Shown here in pieces: positions 43,146-51,015 of a DNA stretch of 64,000 nucleotides. A program made the translations under genes and the position numbers. Source of the DNA: Pedobacter ginsengisoli (lineage in GTDB: Bacteria > Bacteroidota > Bacteroidia > Sphingobacteriales > Sphingobacteriaceae); the NCBI RefSeq assembly GCF_002736205.1, contig NZ_CP024091.1, positions 5,267,555 through 5,331,554 on the forward strand, written 5' to 3'. A model generated the notes under the pieces. It did not search any database, was not told where the DNA came from, and saw nothing but the letters and a program-made list of their open reading frames with translations. Position 1 is the first letter of the stretch; every line of letters starts with the position of its first letter.

Positions 43146-44498
43146 TTAAAGAATATAGCTTGCTTTTGCTCTTTCCAGTTCGGTATTTCTGGTTAGCATA
43201 TTCAGATATGCAATGCTTTGCTTCAGCTGGTCGTTTATCAGCCTGGTCTGTGCATCCAATAATTCAAGGTAAAGTGCCTGACCTTCTTTGTAAAGGCGCT
43301 GCTCATCCTTGTAGTATTGGAGCGATAGGGCTGTCTGACTAACTGATGCTTTAAAAGCCTGGAGTGCCGCGTTCAATTTATTTTGAGCGGTAATCACCTC
43401 AAGCTCCAGTTGCTGTGATGCCTGTTCTGTTTGTATTTCGGTAGATTTTAAATCGAGAAGTGCCTGCTGAGTTTTGTTTTTATTTCTGTTGCCATTAAAT
43501 ATCTGCCAGGATAGTGTAACACCAAAAAGATAGTATGGAGCATCCTTATTAACTTTTAAAAAATCACCCTGTGCACCTAAGTCTATGAATGTAGATAGCT
43601 TGGGAAGTAGGGTAGATCTGGTTAATTTTACAGAGAGGGTGTTGATCTGGTTTAAAGATTCAAGAGCGGCCAGTTCCTCTCTTTTACTTGAATGTAAAAC
43701 TGAGTCGGGCTTAATAATCATATTCTCATTATGACTGGTTTCAACAGGGCTATTGAGCGGCTTGTTGAGCAGAAAATTGAAATAGCCAGCGGCATTCAGG
43801 GATTCAGCCCTGGCATCTTCGAGCTGGGTTTCGAGACTGGTAAGTTCATTTTCTGAACGGGCCACTACAGTTCTTATTGCTTTTCCATTTTTAACCATCG
43901 ATTGATTTATCCGAAGGTTTTCCTTTGCCAATACAATCCCGTTTTCAAAAATCCTTATGGCCTGCAGCGATTGTTCATAGCCGTAATAAGCAAGTTTAAC
44001 CTGTTTTATAAGTTCCCGTTTATATAACCTTAGTTCTATCTGCTGCATCGTGATCTGCTCTTTTTTAATGCGGCTGTTGTATATGATCTCTGCATTGTAT
44101 AGAGGCAGGGTTGTATGAACTTTGGCATCGTAATAATTATTAGGGTTGAAAGTCTGGCTCACATTATCAACCTGCGGAAACTTACCTGATCCCGTTAAAT
44201 TATTTAAAGTGCTATATACCGGATTCAGGAGATCCCCAATAGGGATTTCGATTTTACGCCCACCTCCGGATGTAAGATAAGAGGTGTTTAGTTCTACATC
44301 CGGAAGGAATAATCCTTTTGCTTCTTTTAAGGCATACAGGCTTCGTTGCAAAGCAAAGTCCTGTTTCTGTATTCCCAGATTGTTTTTGAGCGCTTCGTCT
44401 ATATAACCCTGAAGATGGCTTTGAGAGAAAGCCCAGAAGGGAAGCCAACACCCCAGGATTAATAGCAGTAACGATTTTAAGGCTGTTTTTCTATTCAT
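43146..44498 (-). CDS. TolC family outer membrane efflux channel
   Basis: Outer-membrane channel of a tripartite pump, 450 residues, with a signal peptide (about residues 1-25, ending WAFSQ) and the two repeated helix pairs of the TolC fold (about 160-260 and 350-440; for example ELTSLETQLEDARAESLNA and LYKEGQALYLELLDAQTRL). No lipobox cysteine is seen. It is the first gene of the efflux operon, and its upstream region holds two AACACTGTT operator-like sites shared with the divergent-end tetR promoter site. Confidence 0.93.
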   Translation of the reverse strand: MNRKTALKSLLLLILGCWLPFWAFSQSHLQGYIDEALKNNLGIQKQDFALQRSLYALKEAKGLFLPDVELNTSYLTSGGGRKIEIPIGDLLNPVYSTLNNLTGSGKFPQVDNVSQTFNPNNYYDAKVHTTLPLYNAEIIYNSRIKKEQITMQQIELRLYKRELIKQVKLAYYGYEQSLQAIRIFENGIVLAKENLRINQSMVKNGKAIRTVVARSENELTSLETQLEDARAESLNAAGYFNFLLNKPLNSPVETSHNENMIIKPDSVLHSSKREELAALESLNQINTLSVKLTRSTLLPKLSTFIDLGAQGDFLKVNKDAPYYLFGVTLSWQIFNGNRNKNKTQQALLDLKSTEIQTEQASQQLELEVITAQNKLNAALQAFKASVSQTALSLQYYKDEQRLYKEGQALYLELLDAQTRLINDQLKQSIAYLNMLTRNTELERAKASYIL

Positions 44499-44516
44499 GA
44501 TGTATCGTTGTTTATA

Positions 44517-44535
44517 AAATGAACACTGTTTATTA
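44517..44535. promoter_or_regulatory. Operator-like site 1 for the TetR regulator
   Basis: This site (AAATGAACACTGTTTATTA) keeps the core AACAcTGTT of the perfect palindrome at 45267-45285. It lies 19 bases before the TolC start. Confidence 0.6.
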
Positions 44536-44593
44536 GAATTGATTTTTTTTGATTTGTTACAATTTTTGAAGGGAATAATGATCGACGGTTATT

Positions 44594-44612
44594 TACTAAA
44601 CACTGTTTATGT
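44594..44612. promoter_or_regulatory. Operator-like site 2 for the TetR regulator
   Basis: TACTAAACACTGTTTATGT matches the left half and core of the palindrome at 45267-45285 exactly and its right arm partly. It lies between tetR and the TolC-like gene, 15 bases downstream of the tetR stop. Confidence 0.65.
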
Positions 44613-44626
44613 TGCTGTAAATTTTT

Positions 44627-45241
44627 TTAGACTTTAAGTGTTTTTAAAAAATATTCTAATGACTGGATAAGAAGATTAGGGTTTTGCTCAGCTTCAATGT
44701 CTACTGATTGTAGCCTTTCTCTAATAAATAAGGAAACAAGGCCATGAACATAGGACCATACAGCCATGGAAACTATTAGAGGATCACCTGCTACAATTAG
44801 TTTTTGCTCCAGGCATTCAGTAACTGTTTGAAGAAGATATTGAAAGCTATTGTCTCCGGCTTCCCACTTGCTATGGCATTTAATTTCCGTTAAAGGAGCC
44901 CTCATTATAAACATAAGATCATAATAGTCTGGATTTGTCACTGCAAAATTCAAGTATATTTTTCCAAGTTCAGCCAGTCGCTCAAATGGATCTTTAATCT
45001 GATTATGGTTTACAAATTCTTTATTTAAGAGATCGAAACCTTGTTCATGAATTACATAAAATATTTCGTCTTTCTCTTTAAAATACAGATAGATAGTTGC
45101 AGGGCTGTATTCAATATCGTCGGCTATATTACGGATAGAGGTTTTTTCATAACCTTGTTCCAAAAAGAGTTTTGTAGCTGATTCAATAATCAACTTTCGC
45201 CTGTCTAGCTTGTCTCTTTCTTTTCTATCCTTTATTGACAT
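44627..45241 (-). CDS. TetR/AcrR family transcriptional regulator
   Basis: DNA-binding repressor of 204 residues. The N-terminal helix-turn-helix (about residues 15-60) reads ATKLFLEQGYEKTSIRNIAD followed by YSPATIYLYFKEKDEIF, the standard TetR pattern. The C-terminal ligand domain is unremarkable. It sits directly upstream of the efflux operon in the same direction, 128 bases from the TolC gene. Operator copies at its own promoter and at the efflux promoter point to autoregulation and repression of the pump. The inducing ligand is unknown. Confidence 0.93.
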   Translation of the reverse strand: MSIKDRKERDKLDRRKLIIESATKLFLEQGYEKTSIRNIADDIEYSPATIYLYFKEKDEIFYVIHEQGFDLLNKEFVNHNQIKDPFERLAELGKIYLNFAVTNPDYYDLMFIMRAPLTEIKCHSKWEAGDNSFQYLLQTVTECLEQKLIVAGDPLIVSMAVWSYVHGLVSLFIRERLQSVDIEAEQNPNLLIQSLEYFLKTLKV

Positions 45242-45260
45242 AGTAAAATACTAACCGCTG

Positions 45261-45268
45261 CAAATATA
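45261..45268 (-). promoter_or_regulatory. -7 element (TATATTTG) for tetR
   Basis: This is an exact TAnnTTTG match on the minus strand, 20 bases before the ATG at 45241. The perfect palindrome overlaps its upstream edge by two bases. Confidence 0.65.
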
Positions 45269-45285
45269 CTAAACACTGTTCAGTA
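45267..45285. promoter_or_regulatory. TetR operator: perfect 19-bp palindrome at the tetR promoter
   Basis: TACTAAACACTGTTCAGTA has the form TACTnAACAnTGTTnAGTA, with all 16 paired positions symmetric. It covers the spacer directly upstream of the tetR -7 element. The core recurs twice in front of the efflux operon. Size, symmetry and placement are what is expected of a TetR-dimer site. Confidence 0.75.
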
Positions 45286-45340
45286 AATACAAAAAATATA
45301 TAGAATTTATCGAATCCGAATGGTATGGCTTTAAAAAGGA

Positions 45341-45370
45341 ACAGGGATAAGCTTATGCAGCTATCCCTGT
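45341..45370. terminator. Hairpin with short T-run in the tetR/ECF divergent region
   Basis: ACAGGGATA pairs with TATCCCTGT and can extend through AGC/GCT with one bulge. It is followed by TTTT on the plus strand and by a T-rich stretch on the minus strand. A terminator between two divergent genes has no obvious transcript to end. Confidence 0.5.
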
Positions 45371-45578
45371 TTTAAGATGGTTGATCCACCACAGATCAAC
45401 CTAAACCAAACAAACCACTACTATAACGTATGATATTGTTAAAAAGTTTCTTTATTTGAAAATAAATTTTAAATAATTACTTCTCAGGATGTTATCTGAT
45501 GGTTTTAGCAGACAGGAAATCTATTTCTAGTAAAATATAAAGGTTTTTTAATTAGGTAACATTTGTGTAACATTAATT

Positions 45579-45586
45579 TATTTTTG
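45579..45586 (+). promoter_or_regulatory. -7 element (TATTTTTG) for the first ECF sigma gene
   Basis: This is an exact TAnnTTTG match 25 bases before the ATG at 45612. Confidence 0.5.
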
Positions 45587-45611
45587 GTAAATTAGTTTCG
45601 CAAGCCAAACC

Positions 45612-46205
45612 ATGACCACATATTCTCTACTTTCTGATCAGGAACTCAGGACTAAATTAGTCTTTGGAGACGAGTATGCTTTTGCAGAATTCTATGAGAG
45701 GTATAGTGCCGGGATTTTGGGTTTTGTTAAAAAGTTTGTTCATTCTGCCGACCTTTCGGAAGATCTTACTCAGGAAATATTCATAAAAATCTGGCAATGC
45801 AGGTCAAAGCTGGCAGATGTTCAATCATTAAAAGCTTACCTATATATAGTTGCCCGTAACCATACTTTAAATAGTCTTAAAAAAGCCTTTCGTTCTGAAG
45901 TTGCTATGTCGGAGGTAGTAAACAGCTTTGTTGAAGAGCGAAATTGTACAGAAGATGAACTTTTGAGTAAAGAGTATTACGATTATCTGCATAATGCCTT
46001 AGCACAACTGTCGCCACGCAGTAGAGAAATTTTTAAACTGTGCAGAGAGCAGGGTAAAAGTTATGATGAAGTGGCAACGGCACTTGGCATTTCCCGAAAT
46101 GCCGTAAAAAACCATATGGTTGCTTCTATGAAAATTCTTAGAACGGCGGTCGAAAAGGACCTAGGTATTTCTTTAGGGGTGATTTTGGTTATGCTCTTAA
46201 AATAA
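45612..46205 (+). CDS. ECF-type RNA polymerase sigma factor (first copy)
   Basis: Extracytoplasmic function sigma factor of the FecI-like Bacteroidota group, 197 residues. Region 2 has FAEFYERYSAGILGFVKKFV and DLTQEIFIKIW; region 4 has LSPRSREIFKLCREQGKSYD and a helix-turn-helix ALGISRNAVKNHM. It should direct transcription of the downstream susC operon when the anti-sigma FecR protein is signalled by the receptor. It is 74 bases upstream of fecR. Confidence 0.93.
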   Translation: MTTYSLLSDQELRTKLVFGDEYAFAEFYERYSAGILGFVKKFVHSADLSEDLTQEIFIKIWQCRSKLADVQSLKAYLYIVARNHTLNSLKKAFRSEVAMSEVVNSFVEERNCTEDELLSKEYYDYLHNALAQLSPRSREIFKLCREQGKSYDEVATALGISRNAVKNHMVASMKILRTAVEKDLGISLGVILVMLLK

Positions 46206-46279
46206 GTTCAAAAAAAATTTTTTTTTTCAGCTACCCTCGGCGCTTCAAATATTGTCTTAGTATTTGAAAGGCCCTTGCT

Positions 46280-47416
46280 ATGGAAGATAACGAATTTTAC
46301 AAAATACTTGTTAACCGGTATATTAATAAACAGCTCACTGATGATGAGCTGGAATTATTTGTGCAATTAACCAAAGAAGGTAAACTGGACGACCACCTTT
46401 TGGCAGCGATGAGTAAAAAGGGGGATATTTCTGAAAGTGATCAGGAGGATTATGACAGGCAAACTAAAACGAAGCGGTTGTGGTATAAACTAACGGCTGC
46501 TGCTGTGGTATTGGTTGTATTATCTGTAGGGCTGTATTCATATTTCAATCACAATATAATTGACGGTAATAAACAGTCTGTTTATGCAAAACATGATGCA
46601 GAACCCGGTGGAGATAAGGCAACGCTTACTTTGGCCGATGGTACCGAAATTTCGTTAACAGATGCCGACAATGGACAGATTGCAAAGCAGGCCGGAGTAG
46701 CCATTACAAAAAACACCAGCGGGCAATTGGTGTATACCGTAGTTGAAAGCGGAAAAAAAGAAATAGCATATAATACCATTACCACACCCAGAGGGGGGCA
46801 ATATCAGGTAAATTTACCAGATGGTACCCAGGTCTGGTTAAATGCAGCATCATCTATAAAATTCCCAACAAGTTTTGCTAATGCAAGCAACCGTAAAGTA
46901 GAGTTAAAAGGAGAGGCTTATTTTGAAGTTTTTAAGAATAAGAAACTTCCTTTTATTGTGGTAACGGATAAGCAGGAAGTTGAAGTTTTTGGAACTCATT
47001 TTAACATCAATTCTTACGATGATGAAACAAGTGTTAAAACAACCCTGCTCGAGGGTTCCGTAAAGGTTTCGCTGCTTAGTGGGGGCAATAAGGGGACTTC
47101 TCGTTTCCTTAAGCCAGGAGAGCAGGCTAGTGTTGAATATCAGACAAGGAACCTTAAAATAGGCAAAGCGAATATTGATCAGGTAATGGCCTGGCAGAAG
47201 GGTTACTTCCATTTTGAGGGCGATGATTTGCAATCTGTATTACGCCAGTTATCGCGCTGGTATGATGTGGATGTAGTCTATCAATTAAGCCATAATGATG
47301 ATGAGTTTATGGGTGATATTCCACGCAGCGTAAAATTATCCGAAGTGCTTAAGATATTAGAATTTGGAGGTGTCCACTTTAAAATTGAAGGAAAAAAACT
47401 AATTGTAACTAAATAA
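46280..47416 (+). CDS. FecR-type anti-sigma factor (first copy)
   Basis: Inner-membrane sigma regulator of 378 residues. It has a cytoplasmic N-terminal part (to about residue 72) that holds the sigma factor, one membrane helix (about 73-91, LTAAAVVLVVLSVGLYSYF), and a periplasmic FecR domain with TPRGGQYQVNLPDGTQVWLN and GEAYFEVFKNKKLPF. A C-terminal DUF4974-like end follows (LSEVLKILEFGGVHFKIEG) that should contact the receptor's STN domain. Its G6 run at the TPRGGQ codons is intact, unlike the G runs in two other genes of this window. Confidence 0.93.
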   Translation: MEDNEFYKILVNRYINKQLTDDELELFVQLTKEGKLDDHLLAAMSKKGDISESDQEDYDRQTKTKRLWYKLTAAAVVLVVLSVGLYSYFNHNIIDGNKQSVYAKHDAEPGGDKATLTLADGTEISLTDADNGQIAKQAGVAITKNTSGQLVYTVVESGKKEIAYNTITTPRGGQYQVNLPDGTQVWLNAASSIKFPTSFANASNRKVELKGEAYFEVFKNKKLPFIVVTDKQEVEVFGTHFNINSYDDETSVKTTLLEGSVKVSLLSGGNKGTSRFLKPGEQASVEYQTRNLKIGKANIDQVMAWQKGYFHFEGDDLQSVLRQLSRWYDVDVVYQLSHNDDEFMGDIPRSVKLSEVLKILEFGGVHFKIEGKKLIVTK

Positions 47417-47605
47417 ACAACTTAAAACCAGTATTGTATGGAAAAATAAATACCTAACCCGTATAACTGAGAAGAAAATACCGGACCCTGGTTGCAACAG
47501 GATCCGGATAGATCCACTTCTTAAGTTAGAAATGGAACAAAGTTCCGGTCGATCTCAAAAAATACCTTGTTAAATAATTAATGAATTAACCAAACATTCA
47601 AAAGT
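47417..47605 (+). promoter_or_regulatory. Leader region of the first susC, with hairpin
   Basis: The 189 bases between fecR and susC contain an interrupted 9-bp stem-loop (CCGGA..CTG with CAG..TCCGG, 47481-47507). The second susC leader has a similar ATACCGG-started hairpin at 60502-60528, which suggests a shared leader structure. Confidence 0.4.
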
Positions 47606-50600
47606 ATGAATTTAAATCAATGTAGGAAAGCACCTGTTTTCAGGTGGTTATTCTCATCCAGGAATTTATTGGCAATGAAACTAATTGTACTATTAATCTT
47701 CATAGGTTGCCTTCAAGTCTCCGCAACGGGATTTTCGCAAAGTATTACACTTTCCGAAAGAAACACTACGCTAAATAATGTGTTCGAAAGTATAAAAGAG
47801 CAAAGTGGCTATACCTTCTTTTATAACAATAAACTAATAAAACAGGAAGGCAGAATCAGCATCGAGCTGAAGAATGTAAGTGTGGAAACAGCGCTGGACC
47901 AGATATTTAAAAACAGGCCGTTTTCATATAAAATCATAAACAAAACCATTGTAATTAAGAGAAATTCCATTTCAACAGCACCGGTTATTGTTACTGCCGA
48001 GGCGCAAATAAACATTAAGGGGAAAATTTCAGATACCGATGGAAATCCGTTATCAGGTGCTACTGTTATGATTAAGGGCACTTCTAAAGGTACTTCGGCA
48101 AACATATCTGGTGAATTTTCAATAGATGCGAAGGACGGAGATGTATTGGTGGTAAAATATCTGGGCTATCAACCCAAAGAGGTATTGGTAAAGGCAGGTG
48201 TTACCAGTATAAATATTGTACTTGAAGCCGAATTACAGGGCCTTTCTGAAGTGATTGTAACTGCCCTTGGGGTTAAAAGACAGGAAAAGGCTTTAGGTTA
48301 TGCTGTGCAAAGAGTTGGGGGAAAAGAACTGCAAACTGTAAAAGGAGTTGACTTGGGTACTTCCTTAACCGGTCGGGTTTCAGGTTTGGTAATTAAGAAT
48401 TCTACGGAATTTAACGCAAGACCTACAGTAGAGTTGAGAGGTGAAGATGCATTGTTAATTATTGATGGAGTCCCTTATGCAAACATGACTTTACGTGATG
48501 TGCCTACCGATGACATCGAAAGCATGGATGTGTTAAAGGGATCGACTGCTTCTGCTTTATATGGCTCACGTGCTAAAGGTGGTGTTTTGATGATCACTAC
48601 TAAAAAAGGAGCAGCAGGCAAGGGGTTCTCAATTGATGTAAATAGTAATACTATGTTTCAATTGGGTTATCTGGCAATTCCGAAAGTACAAAGTTCATAC
48701 GGTCGTGGTCAAAATGGTGAAATTGATAACGATTATGTTTGGGGTCCAAAACTGGATGCAGGAAATACAGCCAGAGATTGGAACCCGGAAACCAAACAAT
48801 TTGAAGATGGACGCCCCTTAGTATCGGTAGGAAAGGATAACCTGAAGAATTTTATGAATACCGGTATTATAGCCAGTAATAACATTTCTTTGGCACAGAG
48901 TAATGAGAATGGAAGTTTCAGGATTGGGGTAAACCATATTTTCCAGAAAGGCCAGTTTCCAAATCAGAAACTTAATCTCCTGAACCTTACTTCTGGTGGT
49001 GAGATCATAGTTAATGATCATTTTAGGGTAGAGGGACGTTTTGGTGTTAGTCGTGGTTCTACGCCTCAAATGTGGGGTAGCGGATATGGAAATCAGGGGT
49101 ATTTATACCAGCTTATCATGTGGACGGGTACAGAGTACGATATTCGTGATTATAAAGACTACTGGGTAGTTCCTAACAAAACACAGAACTGGATGTATAC
49201 CAATTGGTATGATAACCCATACTTAATTGCTTACGAAAAGCTTAACGGTGAGGTCAAAAATAAAGTAAATGCAAATGTCACTGCCAATTATAAGTTCAAC
49301 AATGATTTTAACCTGATGCTGCGGTCAGGTTATGATAACTATAATAATACAAATACCAAACAAAACCCTACAGCTAATATTTTCTCTACACGTGGCGGAT
49401 GGAATGCAAGAGGAATGTATGAAACAAGTGATTCAAGAGGTTTCTCTACCAATAACGATTTGATCCTTACTTTTAATAAGAAAGTTAGCAAATGGGCATT
49501 TGAGGGGTTAGCCGGTGGTACACTTTATTATTTTAAAGATGATGGCTTTACCGCTACCACTAAAAATGGATTAATTTCTCCTAGGTATTTTTCTCTGAAA
49601 GGTTCAGTTGAGCCGGTAACAATTACCCCTGGAAGAAATTGGTCTCAGCAAATTAACAGTCTTTACGGCCGGGCATCTGTAAGCTGGAACGATGCAATTT
49701 TCTTTGATGCTACGGGCAGGAACGACTGGAATTCAGCTCAGCCAGAATCATCAAGATCTTACTTTTATCCATCTTTAGGGTCAAGTGTGGTTGTATCAGA
49801 GCTGGTAAAAATGCCTGCTGTTGTTGATATGTTTAAGGTGCGTGGATCATGGACGCTCTTTAAAAATGCTTTTGATCCCTTTGCTATTAATAAAACATTT
49901 TCTACTACCACTTCTGCATGGAATACACTAAACTCTGCCAGTTATCCCTCAAAGTTGATCGGTGAGAGTTTATTACCAAGTACACAACGGACCTGGGAAA
50001 TTGGTGCAGCGGGTTACTTGTTAGGCAAACGATTACATTTCGATGTGGCTTATTATGATAAGTATTATTACAACAGGCAGGTAAATACTCCAATTCCGGG
50101 TTCATCAGGCTTTTCAACTATATTGGTAAACACTGCAGAAACATATGCCAGAAGAGGTCTTGAAATCTCTGTAGATGGTTCTGTAATAAGAAATGAAGAT
50201 TTTGAGTGGAAAAGTACGGTAAACTGGTCTAATCAACATCGCTATTATGTTGATCTGGATCCTGTTTTATCGGCCGATAATCCATGGGTTAAAAAGGGCC
50301 AAAGACTGGATACCTACCTTAGTTCTTACTGGTTAAGGGACCCAAGCGGAAACGTAATCTTTAATAACGGATTTCCTGTTGAAAGTGATTATGATAAAAA
50401 ATACGGTTATGGAGAACCAGACTTTAGCATAGGCTTTATTAACAATTTCAGATACAAAAACTGGAATCTGGGGGTAAATGTAGACGGACGTATTGGCGGA
50501 CTAATGTATAACTACCTATATGATAAAATGTGGGATACGGGCACTAACCCTGATTCCGACAACCAATATCGTTATGACCAGGTAGTAAACGGTTTGAATA

Positions 50601-50977
50601 ACTATGTAGGTAAAGGTGTTAAAGTCGTGTCTGGAGAAGTGCAGTTTGACAAATATGGAAACATTACCAGCGATACTAGACAATACGCAGCAAACGACGT
50701 ACAAGTAGGTTATCAGGATTTTGCACAATCTTTTAGAGGGGGTGATATGGGTATTCAAAAAGAAACCTTCATCAAACTTCGTGAAGTTTCACTCGGGTAT
50801 AATTTCCCTGCAAAGCTGGCTAATAAAATCGGTGCCCGGAGCGCATCATTTTCAGTTACAGGTCAGAATTTACTGCTGTTAACCGACTTTAAATTTTCAG
50901 ACCCTGACTTGGATGATGAGAACCTGAACTCTCCTTCATCACGAATGATTGGTTTCAATCTTAAGGTAGGATTCTAG
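47606..50977 (+). CDS. SusC/RagA family TonB-dependent receptor with STN domain (first copy)
   Basis: Outer-membrane importer of 1123 residues. It has an N-terminal signal region, an STN domain (about residues 50-115, ITLSERNTTLNNVFESI onwards) for signalling to FecR, a carboxypeptidase-regulatory-like domain (about 130-210), and a plug with the SusC signature LLIIDGVPYANM and VLKGSTASALYGSRAKGGV. The 22-strand barrel ends MIGFNLKVGF. It should pair with the SusD lipoprotein 38 bases downstream. No carbohydrate enzyme is in the operon, so the cargo may not be a glycan. Confidence 0.95.
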   Translation: MNLNQCRKAPVFRWLFSSRNLLAMKLIVLLIFIGCLQVSATGFSQSITLSERNTTLNNVFESIKEQSGYTFFYNNKLIKQEGRISIELKNVSVETALDQIFKNRPFSYKIINKTIVIKRNSISTAPVIVTAEAQINIKGKISDTDGNPLSGATVMIKGTSKGTSANISGEFSIDAKDGDVLVVKYLGYQPKEVLVKAGVTSINIVLEAELQGLSEVIVTALGVKRQEKALGYAVQRVGGKELQTVKGVDLGTSLTGRVSGLVIKNSTEFNARPTVELRGEDALLIIDGVPYANMTLRDVPTDDIESMDVLKGSTASALYGSRAKGGVLMITTKKGAAGKGFSIDVNSNTMFQLGYLAIPKVQSSYGRGQNGEIDNDYVWGPKLDAGNTARDWNPETKQFEDGRPLVSVGKDNLKNFMNTGIIASNNISLAQSNENGSFRIGVNHIFQKGQFPNQKLNLLNLTSGGEIIVNDHFRVEGRFGVSRGSTPQMWGSGYGNQGYLYQLIMWTGTEYDIRDYKDYWVVPNKTQNWMYTNWYDNPYLIAYEKLNGEVKNKVNANVTANYKFNNDFNLMLRSGYDNYNNTNTKQNPTANIFSTRGGWNARGMYETSDSRGFSTNNDLILTFNKKVSKWAFEGLAGGTLYYFKDDGFTATTKNGLISPRYFSLKGSVEPVTITPGRNWSQQINSLYGRASVSWNDAIFFDATGRNDWNSAQPESSRSYFYPSLGSSVVVSELVKMPAVVDMFKVRGSWTLFKNAFDPFAINKTFSTTTSAWNTLNSASYPSKLIGESLLPSTQRTWEIGAAGYLLGKRLHFDVAYYDKYYYNRQVNTPIPGSSGFSTILVNTAETYARRGLEISVDGSVIRNEDFEWKSTVNWSNQHRYYVDLDPVLSADNPWVKKGQRLDTYLSSYWLRDPSGNVIFNNGFPVESDYDKKYGYGEPDFSIGFINNFRYKNWNLGVNVDGRIGGLMYNYLYDKMWDTGTNPDSDNQYRYDQVVNGLNNYVGKGVKVVSGEVQFDKYGNITSDTRQYAANDVQVGYQDFAQSFRGGDMGIQKETFIKLREVSLGYNFPAKLANKIGARSASFSVTGQNLLLLTDFKFSDPDLDDENLNSPSSRMIGFNLKVGF

Positions 50978-51015
50978 TAAGGCAGCTTTTACGTTTATAA
51001 ATAACTTAAATCAAG

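Larger units (their letters stand above)
45242..45611. other. 370-base divergent intergenic region with two hairpins
   Basis: It holds the tetR promoter and operator on one side and the ECF sigma promoter on the other. In the middle lie a 9- to 11-bp hairpin (45341-45370) and a second, perfect 8-bp hairpin (GGTTGATC/GATCAACC, 45379-45401), followed by a stretch resembling the untranslated leaders of the two susC genes. No gene is seen. Confidence 0.55.
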
